From Methylophilaceae bacterium UBA6140 (GTDB lineage: Bacteria; Pseudomonadota; Gammaproteobacteria; Burkholderiales; Methylophilaceae), in assembly GCA_002423265.1 (NCBI GenBank), contig DIVE01000079.1:1092-8675 (forward strand): DNA of 7,584 nt, in the 5' to 3' direction. Below the pieces are notes generated by a model that had not been told where the DNA came from, searched no databases, and saw only the letters and a list, made by a program, of their open reading frames with translations. Made by a program: the position numbers and the translations under genes. Shown here piece by piece: positions 1-5,607 of the stretch. Within the stretch, counting starts at the first letter, position 1; each line of letters starts with the position of its first letter.

Positions 1-477
1 AAACATCAGAATCATGGTACCGAACAGCTTGAAATTGACCCAGACCTCGGTGGTGAAGTTGTAGGCCACAAACAGGTTGAGGCAACCGAGGAACAGAAAG
101 AATGCCGCCCAGGCGCCGTTGAGTTTGTTCCATACATGGTCCGGCATGCTGATCTGTTTTTCCATCATGGTACGGATCAGGTTCCTCTTGAAAACGATGC
201 TGGCGATAGCCAGGCCAAAGCCGAACAGCCAGTAGAGCACGGTCGGTTTCCATTTGATGAAGGTTTCGTCGTGCAGCAGCAGCGTGGCGCCGCCGAAGAC
301 GACAATGATGATACCGCTGGCGATCAGCATGTTGTCCACTTTGCCGTGCCGGAACTTGACCCAGCCGATCTGTACGATGGTGGCGGCGATAGCGACTGCC
401 GTGGCGACATAGATGTCGTAGAACTTGAAAGCGGCAAAAAACAGAATGACAGGGAAGAGGTCGAACAGAAACTTCAT
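1..477 (-). CDS. yciB: Septation protein A, inner membrane protein YciB (3'-truncated by window edge)
   Basis: The minus strand from the ATG at 475-477 reads without a stop to base 1, giving 159 residues. The family is usually about 175-180 residues, so only the C-terminal tail is missing. The protein begins [20 protein letters not shown] and is strongly hydrophobic with about five membrane segments. Family landmarks are the N-terminal K-x-YDIY-type motif ([11 protein letters not shown]), [20 protein letters not shown] around residues 59-78, and a [12 protein letters not shown] segment near 116-127. YciB/IspZ proteins sit in the inner membrane and are linked to envelope integrity and normal septation. 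The exact biochemistry is unsettled. The gene diverges from rnm across about 75-110 bases. The only Shine-Dalgarno-like element is GGATAA just upstream of the ATG, so initiation signals are weak. Family assignment is confident; the cell-level role is from established knowledge. Confidence 0.93.
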   Translation of the reverse strand, partial: MKFLFDLFPVILFFAAFKFYDIYVATAVAIAATIVQIGWVKFRHGKVDNMLIASGIIIVVFGGATLLLHDETFIKWKPTVLYWLFGFGLAIASIVFKRNLIRTMMEKQISMPDHVWNKLNGAWAAFFLFLGCLNLFVAYNFTTEVWVNFKLFGTMILMF

Positions 478-551
478 TTGATTATCCAGACTTGATGCTG
501 TTGATTGGCCTGACGGCAGAACATCTTGCGATGTGAGATGCATGGTATTTT

Positions 552-559
552 GCTATGAT
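552..559 (+). promoter_or_regulatory. Extended -10 box (TG-C-TATGAT) upstream of rnm
   Basis: TGCTATGAT fits an extended -10 (TG at 552-553, one base, TATGAT at 554-559), followed by a GC-rich CGGGC stretch. No good -35 lies 16-18 bases upstream: TTGCGA at 526-531 is 22 bases away, which is too far, but an extended -10 can work without one. The predicted transcription start is near 566-567. This is inside the longest rnm reading frame, after its ATG at 555, which bears on the choice of start codon. Inferred from sequence only. Confidence 0.45.
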
Positions 560-587
560 TCGGGCTCAGTCACAAGATTCTACTGCC

Positions 588-1448
588 TTGACGAATTATT
601 CCCACATTGATCTGCACAGTCATTCGAATGTTTCAGACGGGCTTTTTACGCCTGCAGAGCTGGTGCAGCACGCCGCTGCACAAGGGCTCAAGGTGCTGGC
701 CCTGACCGATCATGACGATGTTGCCGGGCTCGATGAGGCACGACAGGCTGCCGAGTCGCATGGCGTGCAACTGATTAATGGCGTTGAAATCTCCGTGACC
801 TGGCGCCGCCGCACGCTGCATATCGTCGGTCTGCGCATCGATCCGGATTACTCACCGCTGGCGGCGGGCTTGCAGCAGATTCGTGCCGGGCGCCGGACCA
901 GAGCGGAAGGCATGGCGGCCAGTCTGCAGAAGGCCGGGATCGAAGGCAGCCTCGAAGGTGCCTACCGGTTTGCCAGAAAAGGCATCATCAGCCGTACGCA
1001 TTTTGCCGGCTTTCTGATGGAACAGGGATACGCCAGCGATATGCGCAAGGTGTTCAAACGCTATCTGGTCAAAGGCAAGCCGGGTTATTTCGAGCACCAA
1101 TGGGCCAGTCTTGAAGATGCGGTAGGCTGGATCATCAGTAGCGGCGGCACGGCGGTGATCGCACACCCCGGCCGCTATGAGCTTGGCCGGCCGAGCATGC
1201 TGGAGCTGATGGAGGAATTCCGTGCCCTGGGCGGCAAGGCGATCGAGGTGGTAACTGGCAGTCACACTGCGGATCAATATCAGGAGTTTGCGCGCATCGC
1301 GAAACTGTTCGGGCTACAAGCCTCGCAAGGCTCGGATTATCACGGGCAGGGCCTGAGCTATATGGAGATGGGGCGTCTGCCGGCATTGCCCGCAGGTTGT
1401 GTGCCGGTATGGCAGGATTGGCCCGCAATCGAGGCCCGGCAGGAATAG
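588..1448 (+). CDS. rnm: PHP-domain 5'-3' exoribonuclease RNase AM / 3',5'-nucleoside bisphosphate phosphatase
   Basis: This is a metal-dependent PHP-family phosphoesterase of the YciV/TrpH group. In E. coli the homologue (RNase AM) matures rRNA 5' ends. A Chromobacterium homologue is known as a 3',5'-nucleoside bisphosphate phosphatase. Metal-ligand motifs are all present (numbering from the ATG at 555): DLHSHS 19-24, TDHDD 51-55, GVEIS 76-80, H89 in TLHI, RTH 147-149, AHPGRY 203-208 and GSDYHG 259-264. The frame is open from ATG 555 (297 aa). I prefer TTG 588 (codon 12, 286 aa) because a probable -10 box covers ATG 555 and because MTNYSHIDLHSHS resembles the short N-termini I recall for homologues. 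Neither start has a good Shine-Dalgarno sequence, so 555 remains possible. yciO starts 6 bases after the stop, implying co-transcription. Family confident, start uncertain; the choice between RNase and nucleotidase roles cannot be read from sequence. Confidence 0.9.
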   Translation: MTNYSHIDLHSHSNVSDGLFTPAELVQHAAAQGLKVLALTDHDDVAGLDEARQAAESHGVQLINGVEISVTWRRRTLHIVGLRIDPDYSPLAAGLQQIRAGRRTRAEGMAASLQKAGIEGSLEGAYRFARKGIISRTHFAGFLMEQGYASDMRKVFKRYLVKGKPGYFEHQWASLEDAVGWIISSGGTAVIAHPGRYELGRPSMLELMEEFRALGGKAIEVVTGSHTADQYQEFARIAKLFGLQASQGSDYHGQGLSYMEMGRLPALPAGCVPVWQDWPAIEARQE

Positions 1449-1454
1449 GTCTTT

Positions 1455-2084
1455 ATGTCGCAATATTTCGTCATTCACCCGCAGAACCCGCAGGCCAGAC
1501 TGATTCATCAGGCGGTCGCGATACTCAACAACGGCGGTGTCATCGCTTACCCGACCGACTCCACTTACGCGCTTGGCTGCGTTCTCGGCAACACCGATGC
1601 GCAGAAGCGCATCCGGGAAATTCGAGGCGTCGACGAAAGCCATCATTTCACGCTGGTTTGCCGCAACCTGACGGAGATCGGCAACTACGCGCAGCTCGGC
1701 AACAGCCAATTCCGTCTGCTGAAGGCGAATACGCCCGGCCAATATACCTTTTTGCTCAAGGCCACGCGCGAAGTGCCGCGCCGCTTGCAGCACCCGAAAC
1801 GCAGCACGATCGGTCTGCGTATCCCGCAACATGCGGTGACGCAGGCTATACTGGATGAGCTGAATCAGCCTTTGCTCAGCATGACGCTGATGCTCCCCGG
1901 CGACACCGAGCCGCTCAATGAGGCCTGGGATATCCGCGACCGGCTCGAGCATCATGTCGACCTGGTGATTGATGCCGGCGCTTGCGTGGCTGAGCCGACT
2001 ACCGTGATCGACCTCACGGCCGAGTCGCCGCAGCTGATACGGCGCGGTGCCGGTGATCCCGCCCCGTTCGGGATTGAAGACTGA
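1455..2084 (+). CDS. yciO: YciO family protein (Sua5/YciO/YrdC, threonylcarbamoyl-AMP synthase-like)
   Basis: The 209-residue protein is a single YrdC-like domain. It starts with the YciO-specific signature MSQYFVIHPQNPQ. Then come the nucleotide-binding YPTDSTYALGC at 32-42, KRIREIRGVD 51-60, PGQYTFLLKAT 94-104, TIGLRIP 118-124, PTTVIDL 181-187 and a terminal RRGAGDPAPF. TsaC/Sua5 relatives make threonylcarbamoyl-AMP from threonine, bicarbonate and ATP for the t6A37 modification of tRNA. YciO is a paralogue, and E. coli YciO is not an adequate replacement for essential TsaC, so I do not assign it as the main t6A enzyme. There is no C-terminal Sua5 domain. The AGG at 1447-1449 overlaps the rnm stop and sits 5 bases from the ATG, suggesting translational coupling. 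The rnm-yciO order matches the E. coli pair next to trp. YciO assignment is confident; exact activity is open. Confidence 0.92.
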   Translation: MSQYFVIHPQNPQARLIHQAVAILNNGGVIAYPTDSTYALGCVLGNTDAQKRIREIRGVDESHHFTLVCRNLTEIGNYAQLGNSQFRLLKANTPGQYTFLLKATREVPRRLQHPKRSTIGLRIPQHAVTQAILDELNQPLLSMTLMLPGDTEPLNEAWDIRDRLEHHVDLVIDAGACVAEPTTVIDLTAESPQLIRRGAGDPAPFGIED

Positions 2085-2124
2085 GATTGCAGTTTAGTGT
2101 GACACGCCCTGGATTGGAAACCTG

Positions 2125-2763
2125 ATGGAACTGACCCTGATACAGAAAATCGCCATTTATGCATTACCGGTGATTTTTGCCATTACCGTGCATGAAGCCG
2201 CCCATGGATACGTGGCGCGCTATTTCGGCGACATGACGGCAGACAAGCAAGGCCGCATTACCCTCAACCCGCTCAATCACATCGACCCCATAGGCACCAT
2301 CTTGGTACCGGCGCTGACGATGATGCTGGGCGGTATTCTGTTCGGTTGGGCGAAACCGGTACCGGTCGATTTCGGCAAACTGCGTAACCCCAAGCGCAAC
2401 ATGCTGTGGGTAGCCGCAGCCGGGCCGGCTTCGAACCTGGTGATGGCGATCCTCTGGGCGCTGGTGTACGGCTTTTCAGTCCATGCACCGGCGGCCTTCG
2501 TCACGCCGCTGGGCTTCATGGCGCAGGCTGGTGTCATGATCAACGTCGTGCTGCTGGTTCTGAACCTGCTGCCGCTGCCGCCGCTCGACGGCGGACGTAT
2601 CGCAGTCAGCCTGTTGCCCAACCATCTGGCTTATCAATTTTCCAGGCTTGAGCGCTTCGGTTTCATTATTCTCATCGTGCTGCTTTTCACCGGCGTGCTG
2701 GCGCAGATCATGATGCCCCTGATCCGCGGCATGTTGTGGCTGATCGGCGTTATCACCGGTTGA
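2125..2763 (+). CDS. Site-2 protease family (M50) intramembrane metalloprotease, short PDZ-less type
   Basis: A 212-residue polytopic membrane protein with the zinc-metalloprotease motif HEAAH at 23-27 in the first membrane segment and the third ligand motif NLLPLPPLDGG at 147-157, both intact. GPASNLVMA at 100-108 is the conserved segment after the second hairpin. The size and lack of any PDZ insertion put it with the small M50 proteins of unknown substrate, not with RseP (about 450 aa, with PDZ domains). The segments near 55-75, 100-120, 132-150 and 178-210 are hydrophobic. The ATG at 2125 is preceded by GGATTGGAAA at 2111-2120, giving usable Shine-Dalgarno bases. It lies 40 bases after yciO and 64 before trpS. 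The adjacency to trpS is, as I recall, common in beta- and gammaproteobacteria. The fold and active site are well supported; the substrate is unknown. Confidence 0.9.
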   Translation: MELTLIQKIAIYALPVIFAITVHEAAHGYVARYFGDMTADKQGRITLNPLNHIDPIGTILVPALTMMLGGILFGWAKPVPVDFGKLRNPKRNMLWVAAAGPASNLVMAILWALVYGFSVHAPAAFVTPLGFMAQAGVMINVVLLVLNLLPLPPLDGGRIAVSLLPNHLAYQFSRLERFGFIILIVLLFTGVLAQIMMPLIRGMLWLIGVITG

Positions 2764-2768
2764 AGTTT

Positions 2769-2796
2769 TCTTGATCGGCGCGATTGTTCGTATAAT
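2769..2796 (+). promoter_or_regulatory. Probable sigma70-type promoter for trpS
   Basis: A perfect TATAAT lies at 2791-2796, between the M50 gene and trpS. The -35 is poor: TCTTGA at 2769-2774 gives a 16-base spacer, while the closer TTGATC at 2771-2776 gives only 14. The transcription start would be near 2803, leaving a leader of about 25 bases before the trpS ATG. This would let trpS-scpA-scpB be transcribed independently of the upstream genes. Read by eye only. Confidence 0.5.
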
Positions 2797-2827
2797 CACA
2801 CTATCTTAATAACAGGTTTTCATCACT

Positions 2828-4030
2828 ATGGCGGTTGAGCGCGTTTTATCCGGCATGCGTCCTACGGGCAGCCTGCATCTTGGACATTATCACGGTGTTC
2901 TTAAAAACTGGGTCAGGTTGCAACACGAGTACGAATGTCTGTTTTTTGTTGCCGACTGGCATGCGCTCACTACGCACTACGATACGCCGGAGGTGATCGA
3001 GGAAAGTGTATGGGAAATGGTCATAGACTGGCTCGCCGCCGGTGTTGATCCGGCCAATGCCACCATCTTCATTCAGTCGCGCGTGCCCGAGCATGCCGAG
3101 CTGCATACGCTGCTGTCGATGATCACCCCGCTGAGCTGGCTGGAGCGGGTGCCGACCTACAAGGATCAGCAAGAGAAGCTTTCCAGCAAGGATCTCTCGA
3201 CTTACGGCTTTCTCGGCTATCCTTTGCTGCAGAGCGCGGACATTCTGATCTACCGTGCGACGCAGGTGCCGGTCGGCGAGGACCAGATTCCGCACATCGA
3301 ATTCACCCGCGAAATCGCGCGCCGTTTCAATCACATCTACGGCAAGGACCCCGGTTTCGAGGAAAAGGCCGAAGCCGCGATCAAGAAACTCGGCAGCAAG
3401 CGCGGCGCGCTTTATGAAGAAATGCGCAACGCTTATCAGGAAAGCGGCGATGAAGAGGCGCTGGCAGCCGCTCGTGCCATGATCGAAGAGCAGCAGGGTT
3501 TGTCCATCGGCGACAAGGAGCGCTTGCTCGGTTATCTGGAAGGCGGCGGCAAGATCATTCTGATCGAGCCCGAATACAAGCTGACGCCTGCTTCGAAAAT
3601 GCCCGGCCTGGATGGACAGAAGATGTCCAAATCCTACAACAACACCATCTCCATGCGCGAATCCCCGGACGCCGTGGCGAAGAAGATCAAGACCATGCCG
3701 ACCGATCCGGCACGTATCCGCCGCACCGATCCGGGTGACCCGGAGAAATGTCCGGTCTGGCAATTGCATGAAGTCTATTCCGACGACAGCCGCAAGGAAT
3801 GGGTGCAGAGCGGTTGCAAATCGGCAGGTATCGGCTGTATCGAGTGCAAGCAACCGGTGATCGATGCGGTACTGGAAGAGTTGAGGCCGATTCAGGAACG
3901 GGCCGCTCATTATGCGGAAGACCCCACGCTGGTGAAGAACCTGGTGGCGGAAGGCTGCGAACGTGCGCGCAAACTGGCGCGTGAAACCATGCGCGAAGTG
4001 CGCGAAGCGATGGGGCTCAATTACTCGTGA
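2828..4030 (+). CDS. trpS: Tryptophan--tRNA ligase with predicted iron-sulfur-type Cys motif
   Basis: Class Ic aminoacyl-tRNA synthetase that activates tryptophan with ATP and charges tRNA-Trp. The HIGH-type motif is TGSLHLGH at 13-20, and KMSKS is at 265-269. FFVADWHALT (39-48) and the VPVGEDQIPHIEFTREIARRF region (from 147) are typical catalytic-domain segments. At 400 residues it is longer than E. coli TrpRS (334). The extra length is mainly a charged helical insertion at about 178-245 between the Rossmann core and KMSKS, which I recall as usual in betaproteobacteria. C308, C330, C337 and C340 form C-x21-C-x6-C-x2-C, nearly the C-x22-C-x6-C-x2-C that binds [4Fe-4S] in Thermotoga maritima TrpRS. 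The ATG at 2828 has only a weak AGG at 2814-2816 upstream. The stop TGA overlaps the scpA GTG start. Function is certain; cluster binding is inference. Confidence 0.97.
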   Translation: MAVERVLSGMRPTGSLHLGHYHGVLKNWVRLQHEYECLFFVADWHALTTHYDTPEVIEESVWEMVIDWLAAGVDPANATIFIQSRVPEHAELHTLLSMITPLSWLERVPTYKDQQEKLSSKDLSTYGFLGYPLLQSADILIYRATQVPVGEDQIPHIEFTREIARRFNHIYGKDPGFEEKAEAAIKKLGSKRGALYEEMRNAYQESGDEEALAAARAMIEEQQGLSIGDKERLLGYLEGGGKIILIEPEYKLTPASKMPGLDGQKMSKSYNNTISMRESPDAVAKKIKTMPTDPARIRRTDPGDPEKCPVWQLHEVYSDDSRKEWVQSGCKSAGIGCIECKQPVIDAVLEELRPIQERAAHYAEDPTLVKNLVAEGCERARKLARETMREVREAMGLNYS

Positions 4031-4809
4031 TCGTTCCGGCCTCCAGCGCGCGGATACATGGCGAGATGCTTGCGGAGCTGCCGCACGATCTTTACATACC
4101 GCCCGATGCGCTGGAAGTCTATCTTGAAGCGTTCGAAGGCCCGCTCGATCTGCTGCTTTATCTGATCCGCAGGAACAATCTGGATATTCTCGATATCCAG
4201 ATGGCCGACCTGACCCACCAATACATGGCGTATGTCGAGAAGATGCGCGTGCATAAGCTGGAGCTGGCGGCGGATTATCTGCTGATGTCGGCGATGCTGA
4301 TCGAGATCAAGTCGCGCATGTTGCTGCCCAAGCCGGCAGATATCGAGCAGGAGGATGACCCCCGTGCCGAGTTGGTCAGAAGGCTGATGGAATACGAAGC
4401 GATCAAGCTTGCGGCGCAGCGGCTGGATCAATTGCCGCAAGTCGGGCAGGAGATTCTGGTGGCGCGCGTATGGTATGAGCAGATCGCCGAAGTGCAGCCG
4501 CCGCAGATTTCGCTGGAGGACCTGATGGCGGCCTGGAAGGCGGTGCTGGAACGCGCCAGCCACTTCACGCACCACAAGATCAGCCGCGAGGAGCTCTCGG
4601 TGCGCGAGCACATGAGCCAGATATTGCGCAAGCTGAAACAGCATGGAATGCTGGAGTTTTCGGCGCTGTTCGATGTCGCCAACGATGGCCTGTCCAAGCT
4701 GGTGGTGTGCTTTCTGGCGATACTTGAGCTGGCGCGCGAAGGTTTGCTGCACATGACCCAACAGGCCGCCCATTCTCCGATTTATTTGCAGATCAATCAG
4801 GCAGAGTGA
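4027..4809 (+). CDS. scpA: Segregation and condensation protein A (kleisin ScpA)
   Basis: ScpA is the kleisin that, with ScpB, closes the SMC ring acting in chromosome organisation and segregation. The 260-residue product has the diagnostic N-terminal block FEGPLDLLLYLIRRNNLDIL at 36-55, then ADYLLMSAMLIEIKSRMLLP at 82-101. A charged linker follows at about 103-115. The C-terminal winged-helix-like region ends with FSALFDVAND (211-220) and LELAREGLLHMTQ (233-245). I use the GTG at 4027 because it overlaps the trpS stop as GTGA, a classic coupled arrangement, with GGGG at about 4013-4016 as a possible ribosome-binding site. An ATG at 4066 (codon 14) is also possible. No smc gene is in the window, which is common because smc is often unlinked. 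Identity is firm; start is moderately firm. Confidence 0.95.
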   Translation: MIVPASSARIHGEMLAELPHDLYIPPDALEVYLEAFEGPLDLLLYLIRRNNLDILDIQMADLTHQYMAYVEKMRVHKLELAADYLLMSAMLIEIKSRMLLPKPADIEQEDDPRAELVRRLMEYEAIKLAAQRLDQLPQVGQEILVARVWYEQIAEVQPPQISLEDLMAAWKAVLERASHFTHHKISREELSVREHMSQILRKLKQHGMLEFSALFDVANDGLSKLVVCFLAILELAREGLLHMTQQAAHSPIYLQINQAE

Positions 4810-4816
4810 TCAGACT

Positions 4817-4838
4817 GGATAATCAGGCAGGATAATCA
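4817..4838 (+). repeat. Direct repeat GGATAATCA x2 (13-base period) before scpB
   Basis: GGATAATCA occurs at 4817-4825 and again at 4830-4838, in the short scpA-scpB gap. The same CTGGATAATCA string precedes the yciB ATG on the minus strand (plus-strand 479-489). Each copy contains a Shine-Dalgarno-like GGA and also GATAAT, a near -10 hexamer. Function is unknown; it may be chance or a shared initiation element. Confidence 0.4.
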
Positions 4839-4842
4839 CAGC

Positions 4843-5433
4843 ATGGATGCATCCGATCAACCGTCCGCTACGCAGTCGCCGGAAAACACCCGGACGATGA
4901 AACATATCCTGGAGGCCGCCTTGCTGACAGCCAGTGAGCCGCTCTCGCTGGACGACATGCTGAAACTGTTCGACGGACGCATGGAACGTGCGACGTTACG
5001 CATGTTGCTGGATGAGTTAAAACAGGAATGGCAGCCGCAGGCGGCCAAATCAACGATGGAGCTGGTTCAGGTGGCGAGCGGCTGGCGCTTTCAGGCGCGG
5101 GCCGAATACGTGCCGTATCTCGCCAGACTGACTCCGGAAAGGCCGCAGCGTTATTCGCGTGCGGCGATGGAAACGCTGGCGATCATCGTTTACCGGCAGC
5201 CGGTGACACGCGGCGACATCGAGCAGATTCGCGGTGTCGCGGTCAATCCCAACATCATGCGGACCTTACAGGAGCGCAACTGGATCGATATCGTCGGCCA
5301 GCGCGATGTGCCGGGAAGGCCGGCGCTCTATGCGACGACCAAAACCTTTCTTGATGATCTCAATCTGAAGTCGCTGGCAGACTTGCCGCCGATGGAAACA
5401 TTTACGCAGCAGGACATTCAGCTCGAACTATAA
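4843..5433 (+). CDS. scpB: Segregation and condensation protein B (ScpB)
   Basis: ScpB dimers bind ScpA and regulate SMC ring closure. The 196-residue protein has two winged-helix domains. The first begins at MKHILEAALLTASEPLSLDD (19-38). The second holds the strongest family block: YSRAAMETLAIIVYRQPVTR (104-123), DIEQIRGVAVN (125-135), LQERNWIDIVGQRDVPGRPA (142-161), then LYATTKTFLDDLNLKSL. The polar N-terminal 18 residues are not conserved-looking, so a start at M19 (4897) is possible. However, ATG 4843 has AGG at 4829-4831 upstream, although 11 bases is a long spacing, while 4897 has nothing better. It lies 33 bases after scpA and is surely in the same transcript. The stop at 5431-5433 is followed by the MITE-like palindrome and then rluB. 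Identity is firm. Confidence 0.94.
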   Translation: MDASDQPSATQSPENTRTMKHILEAALLTASEPLSLDDMLKLFDGRMERATLRMLLDELKQEWQPQAAKSTMELVQVASGWRFQARAEYVPYLARLTPERPQRYSRAAMETLAIIVYRQPVTRGDIEQIRGVAVNPNIMRTLQERNWIDIVGQRDVPGRPALYATTKTFLDDLNLKSLADLPPMETFTQQDIQLEL

Positions 5434-5460
5434 AACGATGACGGTGCAGCCGAACTCGTT

Positions 5461-5558
5461 TAGCCCGGATATTTCACCGGATCACGGGATGATGACGAGG
5501 AATTTTACGGCATCTTCACCCCCCGCTTCAGAGCCGGTGTGGTGAAATATCCGGGCTA
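5461..5558. mobile_element. MITE-like palindromic element with perfect 18-bp terminal inverted repeats
   Basis: TAGCCCGGATATTTCACC at 5461-5478 is repeated exactly in inverse at 5541-5558 (GGTGAAATATCCGGGCTA), enclosing 62 bases with no coding capacity. The outer TA at each end could be a TA target duplication, leaving 16-bp inverted repeats, as in IS630/Tc1-like or some IS5-group elements. No longer duplication is apparent in the flanks (GTT left, GTC right). Internally, CACCGG (5475-5480) and CCGGTG (5534-5539) can also pair, so the arms can extend slightly with a shift. The long loop and lack of a T-run argue against a simple Rho-independent terminator. A non-autonomous miniature insertion element is my inference. 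The alternatives are a decayed insertion sequence reduced to its ends, or a REP-type extragenic palindrome. Confidence 0.6.
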
Positions 5559-5574
5559 GTCCTGCCTGCTGCTT

Positions 5575-5580
5575 TATAAT
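5575..5580 (+). promoter_or_regulatory. -10 box (TATAAT) upstream of rluB
   Basis: A perfect TATAAT sits 27 bases before the rluB ATG, predicting transcription from about 5587 and a leader near 20 bases. No -35 is recognisable. The expected position (about 5552-5557) reads CGGGCT, inside the right arm of the inverted-repeat element. The preceding bases are not the TGn of an extended -10. So it is either a weak promoter or one altered by the insertion. Confidence 0.4.
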
Positions 5581-5607
5581 AGGCCCTTATTCTTCAAGGC
5601 ATCTTTC

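Noticed and set aside
136..495. 119-codon plus-strand frame over the left end
   Set aside because: Antisense to yciB, which has clear family motifs; the plus-strand peptide is unlike any family I recognise and is rich in Asp/Gln/His, as expected from antisense reading.
2846..3910. 354-codon open frame on the minus strand, antisense to trpS
   Set aside because: It lies fully within trpS, whose product is unmistakable. The antisense peptide has no recognisable motif, and long antisense frames are common in GC-biased coding DNA.
5461..5558. The palindrome as a plain intrinsic terminator for scpB
   Set aside because: The arms are separated by 62 bases and no T-rich tract follows; symmetric TA ends fit a transposable remnant better.
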